From Dysgonamonadaceae bacterium (GTDB lineage: Bacteria; Bacteroidota; Bacteroidia; Bacteroidales; Azobacteroidaceae), in the NCBI GenBank assembly GCA_031289145.1, contig JAITQA010000043.1:1-47217 (forward strand): 47,217 nt of DNA. The letters run 5' to 3'. Positions within the stretch are counted from its first letter, which is position 1. Every line of letters begins with the position of its first letter. Positions 8,005-16,869 of this stretch are shown here, piece by piece. Under the pieces are notes generated by a model that was given only the letters and a program-made list of their open reading frames with translations, ran no database searches and was not told where the DNA came from. A program made the position numbers and the translations under genes.

Positions 8005-9294
8005 TTACGGAATAGACCCGATATTTTTTGTGTAATTCCTGATTATGACGTAAATCCAAATCAAAGATAACATGGAAAATAAGACTCCCGTCATTGAAAA
8101 CAGCAAAATTCCCAGACTGAAATTTATGAAATGGATGCCTGTATACAATGCGAGCCAGCGCAACAGCAGATAGAAAACTTCTAACCACAAAGTCTTGTTT
8201 TGTTTATTAAAAATGATGAAAATAGAATTTAACGGCGCTGTTGCCAGCAGCAGAAACATCCAGGGCAGGAGGTAGCGGAAATAAATTCCCGATTCTTCCC
8301 ATTTTGCACCTAAAACGATGCGAAACAAAGGTTCCGCAATGAAAGAAGCGAGTATGAAAAATGGTAAAATATATATACAGATACTTTTGCAATACGTTTT
8401 CAACAAGGGAAAAATAGATTTGCCCTCTCTTTTGCAAGAAGTGATATTCTCAAAAAATGTTGAAAAAAGAGAATTGGTAATAAGACTTATCGGTGTATAT
8501 ATAACAATAAAAGCCATCGAATAAAGGCCGATTTTTTTTTCATCGAAAAAGCCGATTAAATAGAGAATGGGCAGATTGGTTGAAAAAGAACTGAGGAAAG
8601 TCCGACTCAAATTAAATACAGGGAATGCTTTGTATTGCCATGCCGAATATTTTTCCTCTTTCCATTTGCCTTTCATTGCTATTATAACTGATTTATTCAA
8701 AGTACGATATGGAAAAGCAGAAACAAACAGGGCGACTAAGTTCGAAAGAATCAAGCCGATGCCGGTCCATGCGAATAATCCTGTCAACAACCGGAACGTA
8801 GTATTTACCGTATTTTTTACCACATTGGAAGAGGCAATCAACTTGTATTTTTTTTCCCGGTTAGCGAGGTTATTCAATAAAAAGAGCAGGCCGGAAATAA
8901 AAACGGTGAACGGAATATACACCCAATACACTTCTATTTTACTCATTTCGAAGAACTGCAAAACCGGTTTTCTGAAAAAGGCCAGTACTACCAACAGGAC
9001 AATCGAAAAGAGGCTGAGCCATTTGATTGAAAATCCCAGCAGATTGGCAGTCTCCTTGCGGTTTTTAGCAACAACCAAGGATTCCTCATATCGACCTGTA
9101 GCAATGGTTGTCAACAAAGTGCAAACACTTGTAAATAATGCAAATACACCAAAATCAGCTTCCGAATAAATGCGAGTCAGAATGGGGTAAAACAGAAAGG
9201 TAATTCCCTGTCCGAGAATATTTCCGCTCAATAAGACAGAACTGTTCCGGACAATTTCGGATTGAAACAGGGATTTAAAATGTAAATTTTTCAT
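8005..9294 (-). CDS. Polysaccharide flippase (Wzx/MATE-like)
   Basis: A 429-residue integral membrane protein with about 12 to 14 hydrophobic segments. The N-terminal segment [19 protein letters not shown] followed by [17 protein letters not shown] is characteristic of the polysaccharide biosynthesis/flippase family, which moves lipid-linked glycans across the inner membrane. An upstream TTG in frame would add 4 residues; ATG 9294 is preferred. It stands first in the minus-strand run leading to dut. No glycosyltransferases lie next to it, so the glycan it handles is unknown. Confidence 0.85.
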   Translation of the reverse strand: MKNLHFKSLFQSEIVRNSSVLLSGNILGQGITFLFYPILTRIYSEADFGVFALFTSVCTLLTTIATGRYEESLVVAKNRKETANLLGFSIKWLSLFSIVLLVVLAFFRKPVLQFFEMSKIEVYWVYIPFTVFISGLLFLLNNLANREKKYKLIASSNVVKNTVNTTFRLLTGLFAWTGIGLILSNLVALFVSAFPYRTLNKSVIIAMKGKWKEEKYSAWQYKAFPVFNLSRTFLSSFSTNLPILYLIGFFDEKKIGLYSMAFIVIYTPISLITNSLFSTFFENITSCKREGKSIFPLLKTYCKSICIYILPFFILASFIAEPLFRIVLGAKWEESGIYFRYLLPWMFLLLATAPLNSIFIIFNKQNKTLWLEVFYLLLRWLALYTGIHFINFSLGILLFSMTGVLFSMLSLIWIYVIIRNYTKNIGSIP

Positions 9295-9303
9295 ATCTGC
9301 CTG

Positions 9304-9311
9304 CAAAAGTA
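9304..9311 (-). promoter_or_regulatory. Possible -7 box before the flippase gene
   Basis: Minus-strand TACTTTTG fits TAnnTTTG. It lies only 9 bases before the ATG at 9294, so an RNA made from it would have almost no leader. No convincing -33 element is seen. Confidence 0.3.
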
Positions 9312-9426
9312 ACGAAAAAATGAAGTTTAACTATGTAATTATAAAAAAAATCATCAATTCTCTTTCAAATATGGAGAAATTTTACGAAATTTGTCAGCCT
9401 TAACAAACATCTAAAAACAAAAGAAC

Positions 9427-11073
9427 ATGACAAAAAGCGCATTACAAATTGCCAGGGCCAGCTATAAGCCCAAAGTTCCAAAAACATTGGAAGGTATCGT
9501 AGCAATTCAGGAAGGACAAGACACACAGGCTGTCTCAGACCAGGAAGAGATTAAAAGACTTTTTCCCAACACTTGCGGAATGCCTGTAATTACATTTATA
9601 AGCGATACGGAAAAAAAATCTTATTCACCTGTTAATGTGGGCGTTATTCTGTCAGGCGGACAGGCTCCCGGCGGACACAATGTGATTGCCGGCATTTTCG
9701 ACGGCATCAAAGAAATGAATCCGGCAAGTCGTTTGTATGGTTTCATCTTAGGCCCCGGCGGATTGGTCGACCATAAGTATATGGAACTGACGGCCGATAT
9801 TATTAACGAATACCGCAATACCGGCGGTTTCGATATCATTGGTTCGGGACGTACCAAATTAGAAACCAAAGAACAATTCGAAAAAGGATTGGAAATTTTG
9901 AAAAAATTGGCCATTTCGGCTTTGGTTATCATCGGAGGAGACGACTCCAATACCAATGCCTGCGTGCTGGCCGAATATTATGCCCAAATCGGGGCAGGTG
10001 TTCAGGTAATCGGTTGCCCGAAAACCATTGACGGTGACTTGAAAAACGAAATGATAGAAGCGTCTTTTGGTTTTGATACGGCTTGTAAAGTATATTCCGA
10101 GGTTATCGGCAATATCCAGCGTGATTGCAATTCCGCCCGCAAATATTGGCATTTCATCAAACTGATGGGTCGTTCGGCTTCGCATATCGCTTTGGAATGT
10201 GCCCTTCAGGTACAACCCAATATCTGTATTATTTCGGAAGAAGTGGAAGCGAAAAACCAGTCTTTGGACGATGTTATCAACGATGTTGCGGAAAAAGTTG
10301 CCCAAAGAGCCGAAAAAGGTAACAATTTCGGAACAGTTCTGATTCCCGAAGGTCTGATTGAGTTTATTCCGGCTATAAAAAAACTGATGGCCGAACTGAA
10401 CGATTACCTGGCGAACAATGACGAAGAATTCAAACGGGTGAAACGCTCTCAGCAAAGGGCGCATATCATAGACAAACTCAGCCCGGTAAACGCAAAAATC
10501 TACGCCAGTTTGCCGGAAGCTGTTGCCCGTCAGTTGACTTTAGACCGCGACCCGCATGGCAATGTACAAGTTTCTTTGATAGAAACAGAGAAATTATTAG
10601 CCGAAATGGTAGGAAACCGTTTGGCGGAATGGGCTGCCGAGGGAAAATACAAAGGCAAATTTGCTACACAGGTGCACTTTTTCGGTTATGAAGGCCGTTG
10701 TGCCGCGCCCTCCAATTACGATGCGGATTATTGCTATTCTTTGGGATTCACGGCTGCAGGCTTAATCAGTTTTGGTAAGACAGGTTACATGTCATCGGTC
10801 AGAAACACTACTGCGCCGGCGGCAGAATGGATTGCAGGAGGCGTGCCCATCACCATGATGATGAATATGGAGCGTCGCCACGGCGGAATGAAGCCGGTTA
10901 TACAGAAAGCCCTGGTAAAATTAGACGGTGCGCCTTTCAAAGAATTTGCCGCTCACCGGGATGCATGGGCTATCAATACCGATTACGTTTATCCGGGACC
11001 TATTCAGTACTTTGGTCCGACGGAAGTCTGCGACCAACCGACAAAGACTTTGCAGATTGAGCAGAAAGCATGA
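9427..11073 (+). CDS. pfp: Diphosphate--fructose-6-phosphate 1-phosphotransferase (PPi-PFK, long form)
   Basis: Reversibly phosphorylates fructose 6-phosphate with pyrophosphate in glycolysis and gluconeogenesis. The 548-residue protein is the long form found in plants, spirochaetes and Bacteroidota. Visible motifs are [19 protein letters not shown], the phosphoryl donor region [17 protein letters not shown] with the DDS that marks PPi use, and the catalytic KTIDGDLKN. The RNA probably ends in the hairpin just downstream. The gene stands alone and is divergent from the flippase. Confidence 0.95.
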   Translation: MTKSALQIARASYKPKVPKTLEGIVAIQEGQDTQAVSDQEEIKRLFPNTCGMPVITFISDTEKKSYSPVNVGVILSGGQAPGGHNVIAGIFDGIKEMNPASRLYGFILGPGGLVDHKYMELTADIINEYRNTGGFDIIGSGRTKLETKEQFEKGLEILKKLAISALVIIGGDDSNTNACVLAEYYAQIGAGVQVIGCPKTIDGDLKNEMIEASFGFDTACKVYSEVIGNIQRDCNSARKYWHFIKLMGRSASHIALECALQVQPNICIISEEVEAKNQSLDDVINDVAEKVAQRAEKGNNFGTVLIPEGLIEFIPAIKKLMAELNDYLANNDEEFKRVKRSQQRAHIIDKLSPVNAKIYASLPEAVARQLTLDRDPHGNVQVSLIETEKLLAEMVGNRLAEWAAEGKYKGKFATQVHFFGYEGRCAAPSNYDADYCYSLGFTAAGLISFGKTGYMSSVRNTTAPAAEWIAGGVPITMMMNMERRHGGMKPVIQKALVKLDGAPFKEFAAHRDAWAINTDYVYPGPIQYFGPTEVCDQPTKTLQIEQKA

Positions 11074-11083
11074 TTTATTTACC

Positions 11084-11145
11084 GCAAAGGCGCAAAGAGC
11101 GCAAAGAAATCTATATAAAAAGATTTGCGCTCTTTGCATCTTTGC
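11084..11145. repeat. Long imperfect inverted repeat, possible terminator of pfp
   Basis: GCAAAG(GC)GCAAAGAGCGCAAA in the left arm (11084-11112) pairs with TTTGCGCTCTTTGC(AT)CTTTGC in the right arm (11121-11145), with a 4-base bulge on the left. The left arm is itself built of GCAAAG units. It fills the gap between pfp and the Uma2 gene. No T run follows, so it may be a mobile or simple repeat rather than a classical terminator. Confidence 0.6.
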
Positions 11146-11164
11146 AATTTAAAAGAAGCAATCC

Positions 11165-11842
11165 ATGAAAGAAACAACCAAAATTTATTACGACGAACCG
11201 GACGATTTAATGGAAGACCCGAAAGGGTACCAACGACTTCCTCGAGTAGAAGAATCGGCATTTGTGTATATCAATCCTTCCGAGCGATATACTTATGCCG
11301 ATTATCTTACTTGGATGGATTATAGACGTCGGGAATTAATTGATGGTATAGTGTATGATTTATTCAGTGCTCCCTCGCTTATACATGCCAGGATATCGAC
11401 CAAGTTAGTATCCATCGTTAATTGGTTTATAGAAAGGAGAAAAGGGAAATGCCAAGTTTTTCATGCTCCTTTTGATGTCCGTTTACCAAAAAACGGTGAA
11501 ATTGCAGATAATAAAATTGATACAATTGTCGAACCTGATATTTGTGTGGTTTGTGACCTAAGCAAGTTAGATGAAAAAGGCTGTATCGGCGCTCCGGACT
11601 TGATTGTAGAAGTGCAATCGCCTTCCACACGATCAAGAGATTTGAACGAGAAATTTGTTTTGTACGAAAGATCCGGCGTCAAAGAATACTGGACAATTGA
11701 TCCACCTGCAAGAACGCTTACCGTCTTTCTTTTACAGGCAGATGGAAAATATGATGCAGGAACGATTTATAAGAAAGGAAAAGTCCCGGTTGCCATTTTT
11801 GAAGGATTGAAAATTGATTTGGAAAAACTCTTTGCGATTTGA
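11165..11842 (+). CDS. Uma2 family restriction-endonuclease-fold protein
   Basis: The 225-residue protein belongs to the Uma2/DUF820 family of PD-(D/E)XK nucleases. After a leader of about 40 residues, YTYADYLTWMDYRRRELIDG opens the domain. The core follows as VEPDICVVCD, then PDLIVEVQSPSTRSRDLNEK, then YERSGVKEYWTIDPPARTL. Members are abundant in cyanobacteria and scattered elsewhere; their role is unknown. The acidic residues of the nuclease core look intact. It is a probable accessory gene inserted between pfp and pepT. Confidence 0.85.
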   Translation: MKETTKIYYDEPDDLMEDPKGYQRLPRVEESAFVYINPSERYTYADYLTWMDYRRRELIDGIVYDLFSAPSLIHARISTKLVSIVNWFIERRKGKCQVFHAPFDVRLPKNGEIADNKIDTIVEPDICVVCDLSKLDEKGCIGAPDLIVEVQSPSTRSRDLNEKFVLYERSGVKEYWTIDPPARTLTVFLLQADGKYDAGTIYKKGKVPVAIFEGLKIDLEKLFAI

Positions 11843-11860
11843 AATTTTTTTGTACCTTTG
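11831..11860 (+). promoter_or_regulatory. Promoter of pepT
   Basis: TTTG at 11831-11834 and TACCTTTG at 11853-11860 with an 18-base spacer. The -33 element lies inside the last codons of the Uma2 gene. Confidence 0.5.
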
Positions 11861-11915
11861 ACAATAAATAAATGTGATGTCTGATACGTAAAATAATTCA
11901 TAATTCATAATTCTT

Positions 11916-13139
11916 ATGTCAGTACTAAATCGTTTCCTAAAATACGTTTCCTTCGATACCCAATCGAACGAAACTTCCGCTACCACACCGAGTACGGATA
12001 AGCAAATGAACCTTGCCGTTGCTTTGAAAGAAGAGGTTGAGGCTATGGGTTTAACGGAAATTTCCTTGGATGAACATGCCTATCTGATGGCTACTTTGCC
12101 CGCCAATACGGATGCAAAAATTCCGACTATCGGGTTCATTGCCCATTTAGATACCAGTCCCGATATGTCGGGAGAAAATGTAAAACCGCGTATTGTAGAA
12201 AATTACGATGGCAAAGATATTCTTTTGAACGAGAAAGAAAATATTGTCCTTTCTCCGCTTCTGTTTCCCGAATTGCTTTGTCATACCGGTGAAAACCTGA
12301 TTGTAACCGATGGAACCACACTTTTGGGCGCCGACGACAAGGCAGGAATTGCCGAAATCATGACAGCCGTTCAATACCTGATTGACCACCCCGAAATCAA
12401 ACATGGGAAAATCCGTATTGCTTTCAATCCTGACGAAGAAATCGGTATGGGCGCTTCGAAATTTGATGTTGCCAAGTTCGGTTGTGAATGGGCTTACACC
12501 ATGGATGGCGGTGAAGTAGGGGAGCTGGAATATGAAAATTTCAATGCTGCCGCCGCAGTTGTAAAAATTAAGGGACTGAATGTGCATCCCGGTTATGCCA
12601 AAAACAAAATGGTCAACGCAGGTCTGATTGCCGCGTTATTTGCCGGAATGTTACCGTCTAACGAACGTCCGGAACATACCGAAGGTTATGAAGGGTTTTT
12701 CCATCTGACCGGAATCAACGGTACGGTTGAAGAAGCAAACCTGTCCTATATTGTGCGCGACCACGATAAAAACAAATTCGAACAACGCCTGAAACGGCTC
12801 GAAGATATTACTTTTTACCTGAACAAGGCCTATTTCCAAGGAACCGTTCAATTGGAAATCAAGCAACAATACCGCAATATGCGCGAGATAGTGGGACCGC
12901 AGCAACACATCATCGACTTGGCAAAAAGAGCCATGTCGGAAGTGGGAGTTGAGCCGCTTGTTCGCCCGATTCGCGGAGGTACAGACGGTGCACAACTCTC
13001 GTTCAAGGGTTTACCCTGTCCGAATATCTTTGCCGGCGGACTCAATTTCCATGGAAGATACGAATGGATTCCTGTTCAATCAATGGAAAAGGCGGTAAGC
13101 GTAATTGTGAAGATTGTAGAGCTGAATGTACTCGCCTAA
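11916..13139 (+). CDS. pepT: Peptidase T (tripeptide aminopeptidase)
   Basis: An M20 zinc metallopeptidase that removes the N-terminal residue of tripeptides in the cytoplasm. The 407-residue protein has the metal-binding [10 protein letters not shown], the bridging aspartate in [12 protein letters not shown], and the catalytic glutamates in [15 protein letters not shown] further ligand region is [19 protein letters not shown]. Near the C-terminus, [16 protein letters not shown] matches the PepT signature. Length is as usual for the family. Confidence 0.96.
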   Translation: MSVLNRFLKYVSFDTQSNETSATTPSTDKQMNLAVALKEEVEAMGLTEISLDEHAYLMATLPANTDAKIPTIGFIAHLDTSPDMSGENVKPRIVENYDGKDILLNEKENIVLSPLLFPELLCHTGENLIVTDGTTLLGADDKAGIAEIMTAVQYLIDHPEIKHGKIRIAFNPDEEIGMGASKFDVAKFGCEWAYTMDGGEVGELEYENFNAAAAVVKIKGLNVHPGYAKNKMVNAGLIAALFAGMLPSNERPEHTEGYEGFFHLTGINGTVEEANLSYIVRDHDKNKFEQRLKRLEDITFYLNKAYFQGTVQLEIKQQYRNMREIVGPQQHIIDLAKRAMSEVGVEPLVRPIRGGTDGAQLSFKGLPCPNIFAGGLNFHGRYEWIPVQSMEKAVSVIVKIVELNVLA

Positions 13140-13148
13140 ATCTTTTAT

Positions 13149-13179
13149 TTTGTGCGTATGCAAAAAAATACTATCTTTG
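13149..13179 (+). promoter_or_regulatory. Promoter of the toxin-antitoxin pair and gcvT
   Basis: TTTG at 13149-13152 and TATCTTTG at 13172-13179 are 19 bases apart, an excellent fit to the phylum consensus. It is the only clear promoter before gcvT. Confidence 0.6.
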
Positions 13180-13213
13180 CACGTGTAATTGAGAGTAAAT
13201 TAATACGTGTAGT

Positions 13214-13468
13214 ATGAATGCAAAATTAACATTAACAATCGAACAATCCATTATTGAAAAGGCAAAAAAAATTGCAAAAAAACAAAAACATAGTTTGTCC
13301 GGTTTAATTGAAAATTACCTGCTTGCGCTGACCAAAGAAAGCGTAAAAGATGGAGAAGACATAGTATTAACTCCTATTGTAAAATCTTTGAAAAGTTCTT
13401 ACAAGGCGCAGAAAGATTTGGATTATAAAAAAGAATTATCCGAACAATTGACCGAAAAATATCTATAA
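13214..13468 (+). CDS. DUF6364 family antitoxin
   Basis: An 84-residue protein. The first half, MNAKLTLTIEQSIIEKAKKI followed by KKQKHSLSGLIENYLLAL, is a ribbon-helix-helix-like DNA-binding domain of the DUF6364 type. The charged C-terminal tail would bind and block the toxin. It ends 2 bases before the PIN-domain gene, the classical antitoxin-first order. It probably represses its own promoter. Confidence 0.85.
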   Translation: MNAKLTLTIEQSIIEKAKKIAKKQKHSLSGLIENYLLALTKESVKDGEDIVLTPIVKSLKSSYKAQKDLDYKKELSEQLTEKYL

Positions 13469-13470
13469 AG

Positions 13471-13899
13471 ATGACAACTATTTTAATAGATACGGATGTT
13501 ATTCTTGATTTCTTTTTCGACCGGGAACCTTTTTCAAAAAATGCAGCGAAAATTCTGTCCCTTTGTGAATCCAAAGAGATAAAAGGATACGTTACTCCTG
13601 TGATTATCAGTAATGTATATTACTTATTGAGAAAAAGAGCCAAACATGAGAAAGTAATCAATGAATTAAGGAACCTGTTATCTATTATCCATGTGTCGGT
13701 AATCAATAAAAATATTATTTTTCAGGCGCTGAACTCTTCTTTCAAGGATTTTGAAGACGCATTACAAAATTATTCGGCAGAATCAAATCCTGAAATAGCT
13801 GTAATTATTACGCGAAACACAAAGGATTATAAATATAGTTCCCTAAGTGTTCTGACGCCTGAAAACTATATAAAAACAATTATAAATTTAAAAATATGA
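13471..13899 (+). CDS. PIN-domain toxin (VapC-like ribonuclease)
   Basis: The 142-residue protein opens [20 protein letters not shown], the first acidic cluster of PIN domains. Later motifs are [15 protein letters not shown], the [13 protein letters not shown] segment and [20 protein letters not shown], all typical of the Bacteroidota VapC-type family. Such toxins cleave RNA, often tRNA, and are held by the cognate antitoxin. The stop codon overlaps the gcvT start by 4 bases (ATGA), so a housekeeping gene is coupled to this module. Confidence 0.88.
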   Translation: MTTILIDTDVILDFFFDREPFSKNAAKILSLCESKEIKGYVTPVIISNVYYLLRKRAKHEKVINELRNLLSIIHVSVINKNIIFQALNSSFKDFEDALQNYSAESNPEIAVIITRNTKDYKYSSLSVLTPENYIKTIINLKI

Positions 13900-14987
13900 A
13901 GAAAACTCCATTTACAGAAATTCATCATGCCCTTGGCGCAAAAATGCATGAATTTGCAGGTTATGACATGCCCATTGAGTATTCGGGTATCATCGACGAA
14001 CATCTTACGGTAGTGGACAAAGTCGGGGTATTTGATGTTTCCCACATGGGTGAATTTTGGGTGAAAGGCCCGAATGCCAAGGCTTTTTTACAAAAAGTAA
14101 CGTCCAATGACATCGCCAATCTGCCGGTCGGGAAAGCGCAATATACCTGTTTCCCCAATGATAAGGGCGGAATCGTGGATGATTTATTGGTTTATCATTA
14201 TGAACCGGAAAAATATCTTTTAGTGGTCAATGCCTCCAATATCGAAAAAGACTGGAATTGGTGCGTAAAAAACAATACCGAAGGCGCCGAACTGGAAAAT
14301 GCTTCCGACAATATGTCACAATTAGCCGTTCAAGGCCCTAAAGCATTGGATACCATACAAAAACTGACGGATATCGATTTGACCGCTATTCCTTATTATG
14401 CTTTTGTGACCGGCAAAGTGGCCGGTGTAGACCAGGTAATTGTTTCCAATACAGGTTATACCGGTTGCGGCGGATTCGAATTGTATTTCTATCCCCAGTA
14501 TGCCGGAAACATCTGGAAAGCCTTGTTTGAAGCCGGCGCCGAATTTGGCATCAAACCCATCGGTTTGGGCGCCCGAGATACTTTGCGCTTGGAAGCAGGT
14601 TTCCCATTGTACGGCAACGATTTGGACGATACTACTTCTCCTCTTCAAGCCGGTTTGGGATGGATTACCAAATTTTCGGACGGCAACAATTTTATTTCCC
14701 GTCCTTTGTTGGAAACTGAAAAAGCCAAGGGTCTTCCCCGCAAATTGGCCGGTTTTGAAATGACAGGCAAAGGCATTGCCCGGCATGGATATGAAATCGC
14801 AAACCGGGAAGGTGAAATTATCGGAATAGTCACCTCCGGAACCATTTCTCCGACAACTAAAAAGGGTATCGGCTTCGGGTATGTGAAACCGGAATATGCG
14901 GCCTTGGGCAGTGAAATTTTTATCCGTATCCGTGAAAAAGACGTCGAAGCAATTGTGGTGAAGCCTCCTTTCCGGAAAAAGAATTAA
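13896..14987 (+). CDS. gcvT: Aminomethyltransferase, glycine cleavage T protein
   Basis: Moves the methylene group from the aminomethyl-lipoyl H protein to tetrahydrofolate and releases ammonia. The 363-residue protein has the family features [33 protein letters not shown], and [20 protein letters not shown] with the catalytic aspartate region. The C-terminal beta-barrel domain ends with GFGYVKPEY. Its start overlaps the toxin stop, so translation is probably coupled to the toxin-antitoxin transcript. gcvH and gcvP are not in the window. Confidence 0.95.
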   Translation: MKKTPFTEIHHALGAKMHEFAGYDMPIEYSGIIDEHLTVVDKVGVFDVSHMGEFWVKGPNAKAFLQKVTSNDIANLPVGKAQYTCFPNDKGGIVDDLLVYHYEPEKYLLVVNASNIEKDWNWCVKNNTEGAELENASDNMSQLAVQGPKALDTIQKLTDIDLTAIPYYAFVTGKVAGVDQVIVSNTGYTGCGGFELYFYPQYAGNIWKALFEAGAEFGIKPIGLGARDTLRLEAGFPLYGNDLDDTTSPLQAGLGWITKFSDGNNFISRPLLETEKAKGLPRKLAGFEMTGKGIARHGYEIANREGEIIGIVTSGTISPTTKKGIGFGYVKPEYAALGSEIFIRIREKDVEAIVVKPPFRKKN

Positions 14988-15000
14988 CGCATTTCGCAAT

Positions 15001-15029
15001 CCCTCCTCCCTCTTCAGGAGGTTGGAGGG
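15001..15029. terminator. Hairpin after gcvT
   Basis: CCCTCCTCC at 15001-15009 pairs with GGAGG-TT-GGAGGG at 15017-15029 around CTCTTCA. A T run is absent. The sequence resembles the C/G-rich palindrome inside the dihydroorotase gene and may be a degraded member of the same repeat. Confidence 0.5.
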
Positions 15030-15048
15030 TATTAACCAGATGGTCACA

Positions 15049-15326
15049 TCAGTACATTTTTTCCGGACGGATAAAGAAATTGTAATTGCCCAATGCCCAT
15101 GTACTCGCCCCATTACCAAAATTCGGTAAAAGTGCATATTGGTTTGAACCGATAACACCTGCCAGAACAGTTTCTGCTTCTGCATACTGCAAATCCTGTT
15201 CTATTTGCTTGTAGGTATCTTCAAGGCTGCTGCGTGTAATATTGCCAATAGTCGAGTTGCACACCTGCCTGCGGATTTCCCGTATAATGGACAAAATCAA
15301 AATGTTTGTTGAATTTATCAGTAGTT
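15049..15326 (-). pseudogene. Frameshifted 3' remnant of an unrecognised gene
   Basis: Directly behind the esterase stop, one frame reads TTDKFNKHFDFVHYTGNPQ then AGVQLDYWQYYTQQP and stops near 15218. A second frame, through the same point, continues LEDTYKQIEQDLQYAEAET, VLAGVIGSNQYALLPNF and WALGNYNFFIRPEKMY, ending at 15049. Both pieces look protein-like and join at one shift, so this seems to be the C-terminal end of a broken gene. The family is not recognised; glycoside hydrolase-like or SusD-like fragments are possible. No start of its own is evident. Confidence 0.45.
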
Positions 15327-16157
15327 TTATTCAAAGGCATCCAACCATAATTTTAAGAGCGTCCGCATTTCGTTTTTGTATGCAAATGTATCTTTCATGC
15401 CCCAGCCATGCCCACCGACAGGAAAAATATACATACTTGCCGGAATATTATGCCGTTTCAGGGCTTCATAGTACAAAATACTGTTTTGCGGTACAACACC
15501 TGTGTCATCGTCGCTTAACAGTAATATTGCCGGAGGAGTTTTTGTATCTACTTGTTTATCATTTGAATATAGCTCAAGTTCCTCCTGCGTGGGATTGTCT
15601 CCAAGCAAGTTGACAAACGAGCCTTTATGCCAATACTTATTGTCGGAACTGATGACAGGATAGAAAAGAATTGAGAAATCGGGGCGTGTAATACTGTCGG
15701 TAAAATGAGTGGAAGCAGTCGATGCCAGGTGTCCCCCTGCCGACGAACCGGCAATACCTACCTTGTCGATGCCCCATTCTTTCGCTTTTGAACGGACATA
15801 ACGGAATGTGTTTGTTACATCTTCCAAGGGAGCGGCTTTATACTTTTTATTGGGCAGCCTGTATTTCAGTACAATACCTGCATAGCCATTCTGTTGCAGC
15901 CATTCGGCAATCTGATGTCCTTCGTGTTCCATAGCTAAGTGGGAATATCCACCGCCTGGACAGATAATAACCGCTTTGCGCGTGTTAATTGTCGCATCCG
16001 GTAGATAAATGGTAATTTCCGGATTGAGCGCTGATTGCTCCAACGCGTTTTTCGCTACGTCCGCAGGCGGGTATGTGTCCCACAGTTTGATAGTATTTTG
16101 GGAGTTACCTATCACACACATAATTAATAAGAATAAAGTAAGCACTATTTTTTTCAT
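15327..16157 (-). CDS. Secreted alpha/beta hydrolase, acetyl-esterase-like
   Basis: The 276-residue protein has a signal peptide ending near IGNSQN. The fold is BD-FAE/esterase-like: the oxyanion-region motif CPGGGYSHLAMEHEGHQIA, the nucleophile elbow GIAGSSAGGHLAS, the acid in SDDDTGVVPQNS and the histidine in VGGHGWGMKD. Related Bacteroidota enzymes remove acetyl groups from xylan and other plant glycans. The substrate here is not known. A gene remnant lies directly downstream on the same strand, which suggests a once larger carbohydrate locus. Confidence 0.85.
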   Translation of the reverse strand: MKKIVLTLFLLIMCVIGNSQNTIKLWDTYPPADVAKNALEQSALNPEITIYLPDATINTRKAVIICPGGGYSHLAMEHEGHQIAEWLQQNGYAGIVLKYRLPNKKYKAAPLEDVTNTFRYVRSKAKEWGIDKVGIAGSSAGGHLASTASTHFTDSITRPDFSILFYPVISSDNKYWHKGSFVNLLGDNPTQEELELYSNDKQVDTKTPPAILLLSDDDTGVVPQNSILYYEALKRHNIPASMYIFPVGGHGWGMKDTFAYKNEMRTLLKLWLDAFE

Positions 16158-16288
16158 ACCTTTAGGAATTTTACCATTGCCGCAGGCGCATTTTTCATCG
16201 CGTCAATACAAAGCAAAGGTCTTAATATGCACAAAGATAACAATTGTATTGCAATTTATTGCTTTTTTTTCATTTTTTTTTTCGTTTA

Positions 16289-16320
16289 TTGCTTGTATTC
16301 AAAAAAAATTACTATTTTTG
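16289..16320 (+). promoter_or_regulatory. Promoter of the DUF4870-like gene
   Basis: TTG at 16289-16291 and TATTTTTG at 16313-16320 with a 21-base spacer. The rest of the 16158-16344 gap is AT-rich with no other feature seen. Confidence 0.5.
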
Positions 16321-16344
16321 TGCTATCAATCACATGAAATTTGT

Positions 16345-16389
16345 ATGAATAATAATTTATTTACTAAACTTAAAAAAATAAACTTATGA
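16345..16389 (+). CDS. Possible 14-residue leader peptide
   Basis: ATG 16345 opens MNNNLFTKLKKINL and its TGA stop overlaps the ATG of the next gene (TTATGAC). The overlap would allow ribosomes to restart on the downstream start. The tiny size and lack of comparison make this a weak call. Confidence 0.25.
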   Translation: MNNNLFTKLKKINL

Positions 16390-16727
16390 CAGAAGTGACT
16401 CCTACTCCCGAAGCTAATGATGTTGCGAACAACAAAGTTTTTGCAATTTTGGCTTATTTTGGTATTTTATTTTTAGTGCCTTTATTGGCAGCGAAAGATT
16501 CTCCATTTGCACGTTTCCATGCAAATCAAGGATTGAATCTATTTCTTTTAACGATAGCGCTATATATCGTTTTCTATATCCTTTTGATAATCTCTTATCG
16601 CTTAGCGCTGATTATCAATTTAGTTTATTTAGTAATTGCGGTGCTCGCTATTCTGGGTATAATCAATGCTGCGAAAGGTGAAATGAAAGAACTTCCTTTG
16701 ATAGGAAAGTTCAGGTTTATAAAATAA
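16386..16727 (+). CDS. DUF4870-like small membrane protein
   Basis: The 113-residue protein has an acidic N-terminus followed by three hydrophobic segments: KVFAILAYFGILFLVPLLAA, LFLLTIALYIVFYILLIISY and LIINLVYLVIAVLAILGIIN. The motif ARFHANQGLNLFLL between the first two is typical of the DUF4870/YtjA-like family. It is an inner-membrane protein of unknown role. It is followed by a strong terminator, so it forms a single-gene unit, perhaps with the short leader peptide before it. Confidence 0.8.
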   Translation: MTEVTPTPEANDVANNKVFAILAYFGILFLVPLLAAKDSPFARFHANQGLNLFLLTIALYIVFYILLIISYRLALIINLVYLVIAVLAILGIINAAKGEMKELPLIGKFRFIK

Positions 16728-16757
16728 GTAAAATTTGCATTACTTGTTTTTTTGTTA

Positions 16758-16798
16758 AGCAAGTTGGCCCAAAATCGGGTCGACTTGCTATTTTTTTT
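16758..16798 (+). terminator. Rho-independent terminator
   Basis: AGCAAGT (16758-16764) pairs with ACTTGCT (16783-16789), with an inner GGCCC/CGGGTC pairing, followed by A and eight T at 16791-16798. Confidence 0.85.
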
Positions 16799-16869
16799 AG
16801 TCGGTTGGCAATGATTTCGAATAAATATAGTAATTTTACGGTCAATTTTGGAAACCGTTGAATTAGTCG

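Noticed and set aside
8567-9169. 200-codon plus-strand ORF opposite the flippase gene
   Set aside because: Composition mirrors the membrane protein on the other strand and no family pattern is seen.
14322-15185. 287-codon minus-strand ORF opposite gcvT
   Set aside because: It is antisense to a clear gcvT, has no domain pattern and spans the hairpin and the remnant; it is a shadow.
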